Part shown: in pieces, positions 42,805-51,170 of the stretch
Position numbering within the stretch: the stretch's first letter is position 1
Layout: every line of letters begins with the position of its first letter
From: Humitalea sp050632385
GTDB taxonomy: Bacteria; Pseudomonadota; Alphaproteobacteria; Acetobacterales; Acetobacteraceae
Direction: 5' to 3'
Assembly: GCF_050632385.1 (NCBI RefSeq)
Contig: NZ_CP192599.1
Coordinates: forward strand, 5,804,229-5,868,228
DNA length: 64,000 nucleotides
Program-made: the position numbers and the translations under genes
The notes under the pieces: model-generated
The model's input: the letters and a program-made list of their open reading frames with translations, nothing else
Databases searched by the model: none
What the model was told of the DNA's origin: nothing

Positions 42805-45348
42805 TCATCCAGCAGCACTTGGATCAGCCGCCCGCCGTGCCACCTCCGCCAATACCTCCGCCCGGCTCCGCCGCAACCCCTCGATCCACCCCTGCGGCGC
42901 ATCCCCCGCCGCCCAGTCCAGGCACGCATCCCAACCCGCCACCGCCTCCTCCAGCCGCGCCGTCCCCGCTTCACGCAAGCCCAGTTCGGCCAGGACGTGG
43001 CCCAGGTTGCCCATGCTCTGCGCCCATTCCAGCGACGCCCCGCCCCGCGACAATGCCGCCAGCAGCGCGCGGCCGGCCGCCACCGCCTCCTCCAGCGTCG
43101 TGGTCCCGTCCTCACGCGCGCCCAGGACGGCCAGGGCATGGCACAGGTTGCCCTGCGCCATCATCCAATTCGCCGGCGCCCGCTCCCGCGTCCATTCCTC
43201 CAGGGCCAGGCGCAGCGCGGCCACGGCCTCCTCCAGCCTTGCCGTCCCGCCCTCCCAGATCCCAAGTGTCCTGAGCGCGACGCCAAGGCTGTTCTGCAGC
43301 TTCGCCCATTCGACGGGGGCACGCGCGCGGGTCGCCTCCTCCAGCCCCAGGCGATAGGCCACCACCGCCGCCTCCAGCCGCGCGGGGCTTTCCTCGCGCT
43401 GCCCAAGGGCGCTCAACACATTGCCGATGTTCAACTGCGCGACGGCCCAATAGAGAGGCACCCGCTCGCGCGTCCATTCCTCCTGCGCCAGCCGATGCGC
43501 CACCAGCGCCTCCTCCAGCCGCGCCGTGCCCGCCTCCCGCATGCCCAGTGTCCAGAGCGCGGAACCGAGGTTGTTCTGCTGCTTGGCCCATTCGAACGGG
43601 ACCCGCGCCCGCGTCGCCTCCTCCAGCGCCAGCCGTTGCACCGCGACCGCCTCCTCCAGCCGCGCCGTGCCCGCCTGGCGCATCCCCAGCGCCGAGAGCG
43701 CGTTGCCAAGGCTCATCTGCGTCGTCGCCCAGTCGAGCGGCACGCGATCGCGCGTCCATTCCGTCAGCGCCAGGCGAAAGGCCGCGACCGCCTCTTCCAG
43801 CCGCGCCGTCCCGGTTTCCCGCGACCCCAGCGCCGTCAGCAGATTGCCCAGGTTGTTCTGCGCCTTGGCCCATTCGAAGGCGGCGCGCGCCGGGGTCAAT
43901 TCCTCCAGCGCCAGGCGATAGGCCGTGACCGCCTCCTCCAGCCGCGCCGTCCCGACCTCCCGGTCCCCCAGCGCCTGCAAGGCATTGCCCAAATTCACCT
44001 GCGACGTGGCCCAGTAGAGCGGCACCCGCCCCCGCGTCCATTCCTCCAGCGACAGCCGCAGGGCCGCGACCGCGGCCTCCAGCCGCGCGGTCCCCGCCTC
44101 GCGCATCCCCAGCGTCCAGAGCGTATTGCCGAGGTTCGCCTGGGTCCGTGCCCAGTCGAAGGGCGCGCTCTCCCGCGTCCATTCGCGCAGCACCTGGCCA
44201 TAGACGGTGACCGCCTCCTCCAGCCGCGCCGTCCCCGCTTCCCGCCCGCCCAGCGCCCAGAGCGCGTTGCCGAGGTTCATCCGTGCCGCCGGCTGCGGCG
44301 ACACCTCAAGCGACTGGCGCAGGGCCGCCACGGCCTCCAGCAGCCGCGCCGTCCCGGCCTCCCGCCCGCCGAGGCTCGTCAGCCCGAGGCCGAGCATCAT
44401 CTGTGCCTTGGCCCAGCCGGCCGGATCGCGCGCGCGCGTCATCTCCTCCAGCGCCAGCGCACAGGCGGCCACGGCCTCCTGCAACCGCGCCGTGCCGGCC
44501 TCTCGCCCGCCGAGGGTCCAGAGCGCGTTGCAGCGATACAACTGGACCTCGGCCCATTCCACCGGCGCCGTGGCGCGCGAAAAATCCGCCCGCGCCAGAT
44601 CGTCCCAGATCGCGATACAGGCGATCAGCGCGGCATTGTCGCCGTATTCATCGCCCTGGCGGAACAGGCTCAGCGCCTGGCGCGCCAGCAGCCGCCCCCG
44701 CTGGGCGGCGAGCGCTGCCGGCAGCAGCGCCACGGCCGCGCCGAAATGCCCCGCGGCCTCGGCATAGCGCAACTGGGTCAGGGCGACGTCGCCGCGCCCC
44801 TCCCGCGCCTTCGCCGCATTGGCCTGGCGCGCATCCGCCGCCGCCGACGCCTGCCGCGCCAGGGCCCGGGCCTGGGCGGCCGCCGCCAGCTCCGCCTCCT
44901 CCGCCCGTTGCAGCAGCGCCGATGCCTCATCCGGCCGGCCGCGGTCCAGCGCCGCCTTGGCCTCGGCCGCCAGGGCGCCGGTCACGGGGTCGTCGGGGTC
45001 CAGGGCCGCCAGGTGCTGCCGCGCATCCTCGAAGCGCGACGCGATTTCGACCAGCTTGGCCTTCAGCCGCTCCGGCGGCACATCCTGTTCGCGCAGCGTG
45101 TCGAAGAAGCCGCCGACCGCATCCTTGGTGATGTCCAGGCTCGCCGCGATCTCGTCGCGCTTGCGGATGGCCTCGTCCAGCAGCGCCTTGCTGGCGTTCT
45201 GCTGGTCGCTGAAGGCCTGGATGAAGGCCGGCAGGCCGGTCAGGTCCAGCGTGCCGATCGCCTGGTTGATCGTGATGTTCTCGCCCTGCGCGACCACCGC
45301 GCCCGGGCCGACGTCGCCAATCCGGAACTGCGCCAGCCCGGCGGACAT
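42805..45348 (-). CDS. TPR-like 12-repeat protein with shared N-terminal GDVGxGAxVAQGENIT motif
   Basis: The 847-residue protein starts with FRIGDVGPGAVVAQGENITI (residues 8-27), a motif repeated in the gene just upstream. A helical, coiled-coil-like region (about 40-230) follows, then twelve tandem repeats of about 50 residues built on GxREAGTARLEEAVxAxRLALEE then WTRxRxPxxWAxxQxNLGNAL. These are helical TPR-type repeats like those in bacterial STAND and CHAT signalling proteins, but no catalytic or NTPase domain is visible. ATG at 45348 is four bases after the partner's stop. It is probably a cytoplasmic sensor or scaffold. Confidence 0.88.
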   Translation of the reverse strand: MSAGLAQFRIGDVGPGAVVAQGENITINQAIGTLDLTGLPAFIQAFSDQQNASKALLDEAIRKRDEIAASLDITKDAVGGFFDTLREQDVPPERLKAKLVEIASRFEDARQHLAALDPDDPVTGALAAEAKAALDRGRPDEASALLQRAEEAELAAAAQARALARQASAAADARQANAAKAREGRGDVALTQLRYAEAAGHFGAAVALLPAALAAQRGRLLARQALSLFRQGDEYGDNAALIACIAIWDDLARADFSRATAPVEWAEVQLYRCNALWTLGGREAGTARLQEAVAACALALEEMTRARDPAGWAKAQMMLGLGLTSLGGREAGTARLLEAVAALRQSLEVSPQPAARMNLGNALWALGGREAGTARLEEAVTVYGQVLREWTRESAPFDWARTQANLGNTLWTLGMREAGTARLEAAVAALRLSLEEWTRGRVPLYWATSQVNLGNALQALGDREVGTARLEEAVTAYRLALEELTPARAAFEWAKAQNNLGNLLTALGSRETGTARLEEAVAAFRLALTEWTRDRVPLDWATTQMSLGNALSALGMRQAGTARLEEAVAVQRLALEEATRARVPFEWAKQQNNLGSALWTLGMREAGTARLEEALVAHRLAQEEWTRERVPLYWAVAQLNIGNVLSALGQREESPARLEAAVVAYRLGLEEATRARAPVEWAKLQNSLGVALRTLGIWEGGTARLEEAVAALRLALEEWTRERAPANWMMAQGNLCHALAVLGAREDGTTTLEEAVAAGRALLAALSRGGASLEWAQSMGNLGHVLAELGLREAGTARLEEAVAGWDACLDWAAGDAPQGWIEGLRRSRAEVLAEVARRAADPSAAG

Positions 45349-45352
45349 CGCG

Positions 45353-45799
45353 CTATTTCACGAAGCTGGCGATCGCCGCCTTGGTCGCCGCCTCGGTCAC
45401 CGAGCCGATGGTCTTCTGGGCCGCATCGCTTTTCAGGATATCGCCCAGCGCGCGGCCGATCCCGGTGGCGACGCTGCCGAAGAAGGACCCCGCGTCGATC
45501 AGCGCGCGGCGCAACAGCCCCGGCTCCTTCTCGGCCTTCGCCAGCCCCTCCGCCACCGCCTTGGTCTTGTCCTCGGCCAGCGCGCGGGTGTCGTCGTCCA
45601 GCGTCTTGTCCTTGGCGATGCGGTCCAGCAGCGCGTTGAACTGCGCGGTCAGCGCCTCGCCATCCGGCAGGCCGCGGATGCCTTCGCTCCAGGTGATGTT
45701 CTCGCCCTGCGCGACCCTGGCACCGGCACCGACATCGCCGATGACGTAGCTGCGTTCGCCCGTGGGTTTGGGTTGGTTGGGCTTGGGTTCATCGGGCAT
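45353..45799 (-). CDS. Small helical partner sharing the GDVGxGAxVAQGENIT motif
   Basis: The 148-residue protein has a proline-rich N-terminus, then YVIGDVGAGARVAQGENITW at residues 18-37, which differs at only two of 17 core positions from the motif of the downstream TPR protein. The remainder is helical: LTAQFNALLDRIAKDKTLDD, a charged stretch, and an amphipathic or weakly hydrophobic C-terminus (RRALIDAGSFFGSVATGIGR; EAATKAAIASFVK) that could touch membrane. ATG at 45799 is set by composition. I do not recognise a family. The motif suggests that both proteins engage each other or the same partner. Confidence 0.82.
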   Translation of the reverse strand: MPDEPKPNQPKPTGERSYVIGDVGAGARVAQGENITWSEGIRGLPDGEALTAQFNALLDRIAKDKTLDDDTRALAEDKTKAVAEGLAKAEKEPGLLRRALIDAGSFFGSVATGIGRALGDILKSDAAQKTIGSVTEAATKAAIASFVK

Positions 45800-45836
45800 C
45801 GTGACCTCCGTCCTGCCATTCGGCGTTGAGCAAAAC

Positions 45837-46697
45837 CTAACCCCGCAACATCCTGACGATGCCAGAAAAATCCGTGCCCCCGCCGCCTTCCTCGACAAAT
45901 CGCCGGTACAGCGCCAGCGCATGCGCCCCCAGCGGCGTCTCCGCCCCCGTCGCCGTCGCCGCCTGCTGCGCCAGGCCCAGGTCCTTCTCCATCAGCGACG
46001 CGGCAAACCCCGGCACGTAGTCCCGGTTCGCCGGGCTGGTCGGCACCGGCCCCGGTACCGGGCAATAGGTCGTCAGCGCCCAGCATTGGCCCGACGACTT
46101 CGACGCCACGTCGAACAAGGCCTGGTGCGACAGGCCGAGTTTCTCCGCCAGCACAAAGGCCTCCGCCGTGCCGATCATGGAAATCGCCAGCAGCATGTTG
46201 TTGCAGGCCTTGGCCGCCTGCCCGGCACCCGCGGCCCCGCAATGCACGATGGTCTTGCCCATCGCCGCCAGGATGGGCTGGGCGGCGGCAAAAGCCTCCT
46301 CCGGCCCACCGACCATGAAGGTCAGGCTCGCGTTCTCCGCCCCCATGGTGCCGCCGGAGACCGGCGCATCCAGCATCCGCCGCCCCTCGGCGACCTCCCG
46401 CGCGGTGCCGACATCGATGGTCGAACAATCGATCAGCACGGCCCCCGCCGCCGCCGCCGCCATGCCGCCCGTCCCCAGCCAGGCGTCGCGCACATGCTTG
46501 CCGGCGGGCAGCATGGTGATCACGAACGCCGCCCCCGTCGCCGCATCGGCCGCCGACGCCGCCGGTATGCAGCCCGTTGCCGCGGCGATCGCGGCGGGCG
46601 CCAGGTCGAACACCCGCACCTCATGCCCGGCGCGGGCCAGGTTGCGCGCCATCGGCCCGCCCATGTTGCCCAGACCCACGAAACCGATGCGCGCCAT
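45837..46697 (-). CDS. 3-hydroxyisobutyrate dehydrogenase-type oxidoreductase
   Basis: The 286-residue NAD(P)-dependent beta-hydroxyacid dehydrogenase begins with the Rossmann loop IGFVGLGNMGGPMARNLARA, carries the substrate-binding DAPVSGGTMGAENASL and the catalytic lysine region AGAGQAAKACNNMLLAI. This layout is that of MmsB, which oxidises 3-hydroxyisobutyrate in valine breakdown, but tartronate semialdehyde reductases look alike. Its stop lies 37 bp upstream of the motif-sharing pair on the same strand, so read-through transcription is possible. Confidence 0.93.
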   Translation of the reverse strand: MARIGFVGLGNMGGPMARNLARAGHEVRVFDLAPAAIAAATGCIPAASAADAATGAAFVITMLPAGKHVRDAWLGTGGMAAAAAGAVLIDCSTIDVGTAREVAEGRRMLDAPVSGGTMGAENASLTFMVGGPEEAFAAAQPILAAMGKTIVHCGAAGAGQAAKACNNMLLAISMIGTAEAFVLAEKLGLSHQALFDVASKSSGQCWALTTYCPVPGPVPTSPANRDYVPGFAASLMEKDLGLAQQAATATGAETPLGAHALALYRRFVEEGGGGTDFSGIVRMLRG

Positions 46698-46750
46698 GCT
46701 GTTCCCCCAAATCCGTGTTCGGGGCAGGTTAGCAGCCAGGGAGGTGCTGC

Positions 46751-47995
46751 ATGAAAGTCCTGATCATCGGCGGCGGCATCGGCGGCCTGACCGCCGCCCT
46801 GTCGCTCCAGGCTGCCGGCATCGCGGTGGAGGTCGCGGAGGCCGTGGCCGAAACCCGCCCCCTCGGCGTCGGCATCAACCTGCTGCCGCACGCCGTGCGG
46901 GAACTGACCGAACTCGGCCTGGGCGACGCGCTCGCCACCATCGGCATCGAAACCCGTGAACTCATCTACACCAACCGCTTCGGCCAGCGCATCTGGCGGG
47001 AGGATCGCGGCCGCGCCGCCGGCTATGCCTGGCCACAGTATTCGCTGCATCGCGGCCGCTTGCAGATGCTGCTGCTGGACGCGGCCCGCGCCCGCCTGCC
47101 GCCCGGCGCCATTCGCAACGGCCGCCGCCTGGTCCGCATCGACCCCGGTCCCGTCGCCATCTTCGCCGATGGCAGCACGACCGCCGCCGATATCATCGTC
47201 GCCGCCGATGGCATCCACAGCGCCGCCCGCGCGCAATTCCACCCCGACGAAGGCCCGCCCCGCTGGAATGGCCGCATCCTGTGGCGCGCGACCTCGGCCG
47301 CGCCGCCCTACCTCACCGGCGCCAGCATGGTGATGGCCGGCCACCAGGACCAGAAATTCGTCTGCTACCCGATCGACACCCTGCCGGATGGCCGCGCCCT
47401 GGTGAATTGGATCGCGGAACTGCGCGTGCCACCGCATGATTTCCCGCGTGAGGACTGGAACCGTGTCGCCGACACCAACACCTTCCTGCCGCGTTTCACC
47501 GACTGGGATTTCGGTTGGCTCGACGTGCCGACGCTGATCCGCGCTGCCAAAATCGTCTACGAATTCCCGATGGTGGACCGCGACCCCTTGCCGCGCTGGA
47601 CGCAGGGGCGCGTCACCCTGCTCGGCGACGCGGCGCATCCGATGTATCCGATCGGCAGCAATGGCGCGTCCCAGGCCATCGTCGATGCGCGCGTGCTGGC
47701 CTGGCACCTGGCCACCGCCGCCGATCCCGACGCGGCCCTGGCGGCGTATGAGGACGCCCGCCGCCCCGCCACCGCGGCCATCGTGCTCGCGAACCGGCGC
47801 AACGGCCCGGAACGGGTGATGCAGATGGCGCAGGATCGGGCGCCCCAAGGTTTCGCCGACATTACGGCCGTGATCCCCGCGGCCGAGCTTCAGGCCACGG
47901 CGGCTGAATACAAGATGGTCGCGGGCTTCGATCCGGCCGCGTTAAATGCCCGTCTTTCCTACTCTCCGCGCAATTCTGCGACTCAGAGCGAATAA
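46751..47995 (+). CDS. FAD-dependent monooxygenase (salicylate hydroxylase-like)
   Basis: The 414-residue group A flavoprotein has the N-terminal dinucleotide fold KVLIIGGGIGGLTAALSLQA, the DG motif in IIVAADGIHSAARAQ and the second FAD site RVTLLGDAAHPMYPIGSNGA. There is no membrane anchor. It is closest in feel to PhzS/salicylate-hydroxylase-like enzymes that hydroxylate aromatic acids. Its stop shares a base with the ATG of the MarR gene, and an MBL hydrolase follows, so the three form an operon probably repressed by MarR and relieved by an aromatic substrate. Confidence 0.93.
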   Translation: MKVLIIGGGIGGLTAALSLQAAGIAVEVAEAVAETRPLGVGINLLPHAVRELTELGLGDALATIGIETRELIYTNRFGQRIWREDRGRAAGYAWPQYSLHRGRLQMLLLDAARARLPPGAIRNGRRLVRIDPGPVAIFADGSTTAADIIVAADGIHSAARAQFHPDEGPPRWNGRILWRATSAAPPYLTGASMVMAGHQDQKFVCYPIDTLPDGRALVNWIAELRVPPHDFPREDWNRVADTNTFLPRFTDWDFGWLDVPTLIRAAKIVYEFPMVDRDPLPRWTQGRVTLLGDAAHPMYPIGSNGASQAIVDARVLAWHLATAADPDAALAAYEDARRPATAAIVLANRRNGPERVMQMAQDRAPQGFADITAVIPAAELQATAAEYKMVAGFDPAALNARLSYSPRNSATQSE

Positions 47996-48567
47996 TGGGC
48001 AGTAAATTGGTTGGTTACACCGAATTCATAATCTGCTCTTCAGTTTGTCATCCAAACAATGTTACGCCTCTGAGCGTGGACGCCATCGCACATAACCAAG
48101 GAAACGCAGAAACACAGGCGGCCGAAGTCACGGCAGCCGACGCCCCGGCCTTGGCCAGGCTGTTTCTTCTCGTGAGCCTTGCCGCCCGGCCATTCGGTCG
48201 CGTCCATGAAGCACGTTGGAGCATCAGCCTGCCGGAATGGCGCGTGCTGATCGGTATTCACAAGCGTCCCGGCGTATCGGGCAGCGAACTCAGCGCGGCA
48301 CTCGGCCTCGACAAGATGGCGATCAGCCGCGCCGTGCGGGTGCTGGAACGCGCCGGCCACGTCACGCGCAGCGCCGCCCCCGGCGACGTCCGGCGCCAGG
48401 CCCTGCGCTGCACGCCCCAGGGCGAGGAATTGTGCCAGAGCATGGCCCCGCACGACCGCCAGTTGGAGCATGAACTACTCGGCGCCCTGTCGCCCGAGGA
48501 GACGGCGCAGCTTGTCGCGATGCTCGACCGCCTGGTGGACCGCGCGCGCGAAGCCGCCCATAACTGA
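47995..48567 (+). CDS. MarR-family transcriptional regulator
   Basis: The 190-residue protein has the MarR winged helix (SLPEWRVLIGIHKRPGVSGS; GLDKMAISRAVRVLERAGHV, with the wing GDVRRQALRCTPQG) and dimerisation helices. The first 50 residues are not family-like: ATG at 47995 shares a base with the upstream stop (TAATG), but a GTG at 48076 would give a more usual length. Placed between an FAD monooxygenase and an MBL hydrolase, it most likely regulates this operon in response to an aromatic ligand. Confidence 0.92.
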   Translation: MGSKLVGYTEFIICSSVCHPNNVTPLSVDAIAHNQGNAETQAAEVTAADAPALARLFLLVSLAARPFGRVHEARWSISLPEWRVLIGIHKRPGVSGSELSAALGLDKMAISRAVRVLERAGHVTRSAAPGDVRRQALRCTPQGEELCQSMAPHDRQLEHELLGALSPEETAQLVAMLDRLVDRAREAAHN

Positions 48568-48571
48568 CGTC

Positions 48572-49321
48572 ATGATTAAGACGACATGGGATGTGGTGGT
48601 CCTGGTCCAGGGCTACCCAGGAAAATCGCGCGGAAATGGCGGATTGGGCTGGAGCAGCGTGGCCCTGGCCCGCGCCCCCGGCCGTGTCGCCATCCTCGAC
48701 ACCGGCAGTTTCTCGCTGCGCCGCACTCTGGTCGCGCGGCTCGCGGTGCTGGGCGTCACGCCCGCCGATGTCACCGACGTGCTGCTGACCCATTCGCATT
48801 ACGACCACAGCCTGAACTGGCCGATCTTTCCCAAGGCCACGATCCATATCGGCACGCAGGAACTGGACTGGGCGCTGTCCCGCCCGATCGACGATCCCTT
48901 GGTGCCGGACCTGCGGAGCCTGGCGACAAGCCCGCGCCTGGCCCGCATCGCCCCAGGCGCGTCACCGCTGCCGGGCATTTCCACCGTGCTGACGCCGGGC
49001 CACACGCCCTTCCACTTGACCTTCATCCTGGCCGGTGCGGACCACGACACGATCTTTGCCGGCGACGCGGCCAAGAACCTCGCGGAACTGACCGAGGAAG
49101 CCGCCGACCTGACGATGGATGCCGCGGCCAGCGCACGCAGCCTGCGCGCGATCAACGCGCTATGGCGCGAAAAGCCGGGAACCTTGCTGATCTGCGGCCA
49201 TGATCTGACGATGCGCCTGGACGCCGACGGCACGCCGCAACGGCTCGGCACGCGTGAGGCGGGGATTTCCGCCAACCTCGGCACATCGCTGACAGGGACG
49301 AGCGTTTTCGCGCTGGAATAG
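48572..49321 (+). CDS. MBL-fold metallo-hydrolase
   Basis: The 249-residue protein has an intact metallo-beta-lactamase site: THSHYDHSLNW (HxHxDH), GHTPFHLTFIL, IFAGDAAKNL and CGHDLTMRL provide the remaining ligands. Cytoplasmic by sequence. Its start, ATG 48572, lies four bases after the MarR stop, so it is the third gene of the FAD-monooxygenase operon. Likely a lactonase, thioesterase or ring-opening hydrolase acting after the monooxygenase. Contrast with the degenerate MBL protein at 38490. Confidence 0.92.
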   Translation: MIKTTWDVVVLVQGYPGKSRGNGGLGWSSVALARAPGRVAILDTGSFSLRRTLVARLAVLGVTPADVTDVLLTHSHYDHSLNWPIFPKATIHIGTQELDWALSRPIDDPLVPDLRSLATSPRLARIAPGASPLPGISTVLTPGHTPFHLTFILAGADHDTIFAGDAAKNLAELTEEAADLTMDAAASARSLRAINALWREKPGTLLICGHDLTMRLDADGTPQRLGTREAGISANLGTSLTGTSVFALE

Positions 49322-49398
49322 CCGCTCATCGAGATGTGCGAACACGCCCCCCCGTCCTGGCGCTACCACTCGTCAAAGACCATCGGGGGGCGAACGTC

Positions 49399-50094
49399 AT
49401 GGCGCATAACCTGTTCGCGTATAACCAGGCCCTGGACATCCGCTGGTATGCCGGCGAGCCGACCGAACTCCCCGGCCTGGACGCCTATCGGGCGGCGCAC
49501 CAGGCTGGCGAACGTGTCTCGATCGAAGGCAACCGCTTCATCTCCTGGATGAAGACCAGCACCTCCGATGGCGTCTGCTACGCGCTTTGCGCCTATTGGC
49601 TCGCGCTCAATGCCCGTGGCGAGGATTTCTGGGCCTGGCTCGGCGCGGGCCAGCGCGCAGCCCCGCAAAGCGGGCGGGTCAACCCGGTCGCAGGCGACGT
49701 GGTCGTCAAGATCCGCGACATGATGCGGGCGCAGAAGCAAGGCATCGAAAAGACCGGCTCGCTCGGCCGGCTGCTGGAGATGTCGGAGTTCCTGAAGACG
49801 AACAGCACGCTCAAGAACTGCCGCAAGCGGCTATCCAACCAGATGCCGATCTCCGGCACCGGCACATTCTTCTTCATCGGCATCGACGGGCAGGTTCGCG
49901 GCACCGACAAGGTTTTTGCCCATGCCGTCGCCGCCAGGCTGAATGACGCCGGGGTGATCCTGTTCGATCCCAACCACGGCGATATCCAGACCAGCGGGCT
50001 GGAGGAACTCAACACCTACCTGACCGATTACTGCGGCTCCAGGACTGGCTACAACATCGAATTGACGCAGTTCCTCTACACGGCGATGACCTGA
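49399..50094 (+). CDS. YopT/C58-like cysteine protease domain protein
   Basis: The 231-residue protein shows the spaced triad of clan CA C58 peptidases: Cys60 in SDGVCYALCAYWLALNARG, His175 in VFAHAVAARLNDAGVILFD and Asp190 in FDPNHGDIQ. These match the GVC...W, HA and FDPN-G blocks of YopT/AvrPphB-type proteases, which cut proteins and are usually secreted effectors or toxin domains. No signal peptide is seen and the residues before Cys60 are of unknown fold. ATG at 49399 is used; a start 21 codons upstream is possible. Its neighbours are metabolic. Protease activity is inferred. Confidence 0.75.
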   Translation: MAHNLFAYNQALDIRWYAGEPTELPGLDAYRAAHQAGERVSIEGNRFISWMKTSTSDGVCYALCAYWLALNARGEDFWAWLGAGQRAAPQSGRVNPVAGDVVVKIRDMMRAQKQGIEKTGSLGRLLEMSEFLKTNSTLKNCRKRLSNQMPISGTGTFFFIGIDGQVRGTDKVFAHAVAARLNDAGVILFDPNHGDIQTSGLEELNTYLTDYCGSRTGYNIELTQFLYTAMT

Positions 50095-50103
50095 CGGCGC
50101 GGT

Positions 50104-51087
50104 TCAATTCCCCGCCGTGATCCCCTTCGCCCGCACCACCTCGCTCCACCGCGCCAGGTCGCTGTCCATCACCGCGCGCAGCGCATCGGCCTCACCCGAC
50201 ATCACCGTCGCACCCTGTTGCTGGAAGCGTTCCCGCACCTCCGGGTTCGCCAGCACGCGGGCGATTTCCGCCTGGACCGCGGTGACCAGCGCCGGTTCCA
50301 TCCCGCGCGGCCCCAGCAGCCCGTACCAAAAGGAATAGGGGAAATCGATGCCGAGTTCCCGCGCCGTCGGCACATCCGGCAGGGCCGCGATGCGCCCGCC
50401 CGTGGTGCCGATGGCGATCGCCCGCGCCCGCCCGTCGCGCACCGCCCCCAGCACGGTCGGCGGTGCGGCGATCAGCAGCGCCACCCGCCCGGCCAGCAGG
50501 TCGGTAAAGGCCGGCCCCATGCCGCGATAGGGCACATGCGTCATGCGGATATTGGCGATGTCCTGCAGATGTTCAGTGTACAGGTGCGGCGACGACCCCG
50601 ATCCCATCGACCCGTAGAACAGCGAATCCGCGGGCTTGCCGACCTGCGCATCGACGAAGTCGCGCAAGCTGCGCGCCGGCGAATTGCCCGGCACGACGAA
50701 CACGGTCGGGTAATCCACCAGCGCCGCGATCGGCGTCATGTCGGTGCGGATGTCAAAACCCAGGTTCGGCTGCAAGGGCGGCGCCGTCGCCAGCGAATTA
50801 TCGGTCAGCAACAGGGTCGTGCCATCCGGCGCGCTGCGCACGACATTGGTCCAGCCCACCACGCCGCCGCCGCCGGACCGGTTGTCCACGACGAAATTCG
50901 CACCCGTCTGCTCGCCCAGCCGCTGCGCAAAGACCCGCGCGACGAAATCCGACGTGCCACCCGGCGGATAGGTGATGACGATCCGCACCTGGCGATTGCC
51001 CGGCCAGGCCGGGGACAGCGGTTGGGCCAGCGCCGGGGCGGCCATCAGCACGGCCGCCGCGGCACCAAAAAACATCCTGCGAATCAT
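50104..51087 (-). CDS. Bug/TctC-type binding protein (copy 5)
   Basis: The 327-residue receptor has a signal peptide (MIRRMFFGAAAAVLMAAPAL) and family landmarks RQVRIVITYPPGGTSDFVAR and FVVDNRSGGGGVVG in place of the ENRPG box, plus YGSMGSGSSPHLYTEHLQDI. ATG at 51087 is chosen since the frame upstream encodes a glycine-rich, unconserved stretch. The MetE-like gene lies upstream on the same strand at about 80 bp, so they may share a transcript. Ligand unknown. Confidence 0.95.
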   Translation of the reverse strand: MIRRMFFGAAAAVLMAAPALAQPLSPAWPGNRQVRIVITYPPGGTSDFVARVFAQRLGEQTGANFVVDNRSGGGGVVGWTNVVRSAPDGTTLLLTDNSLATAPPLQPNLGFDIRTDMTPIAALVDYPTVFVVPGNSPARSLRDFVDAQVGKPADSLFYGSMGSGSSPHLYTEHLQDIANIRMTHVPYRGMGPAFTDLLAGRVALLIAAPPTVLGAVRDGRARAIAIGTTGGRIAALPDVPTARELGIDFPYSFWYGLLGPRGMEPALVTAVQAEIARVLANPEVRERFQQQGATVMSGEADALRAVMDSDLARWSEVVRAKGITAGN

Positions 51088-51170
51088 GATCGGTTTCCTT
51101 GCCCGTGACACCGGTTTCCCCGGCTTTGGTTTTGGTGGGCGACGTAGTGTGCAAAGCCAGCACATCGCCG

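Noticed and set aside
42997..45639. 880-codon plus-strand frame opposite the TPR gene, and CRISPR-like periodicity at the DNA level
   Set aside because: The periodic DNA is the coding repeat of the TPR protein (about 150-bp units, no unique spacers of equal length), so it is neither a CRISPR array nor a plus-strand gene.
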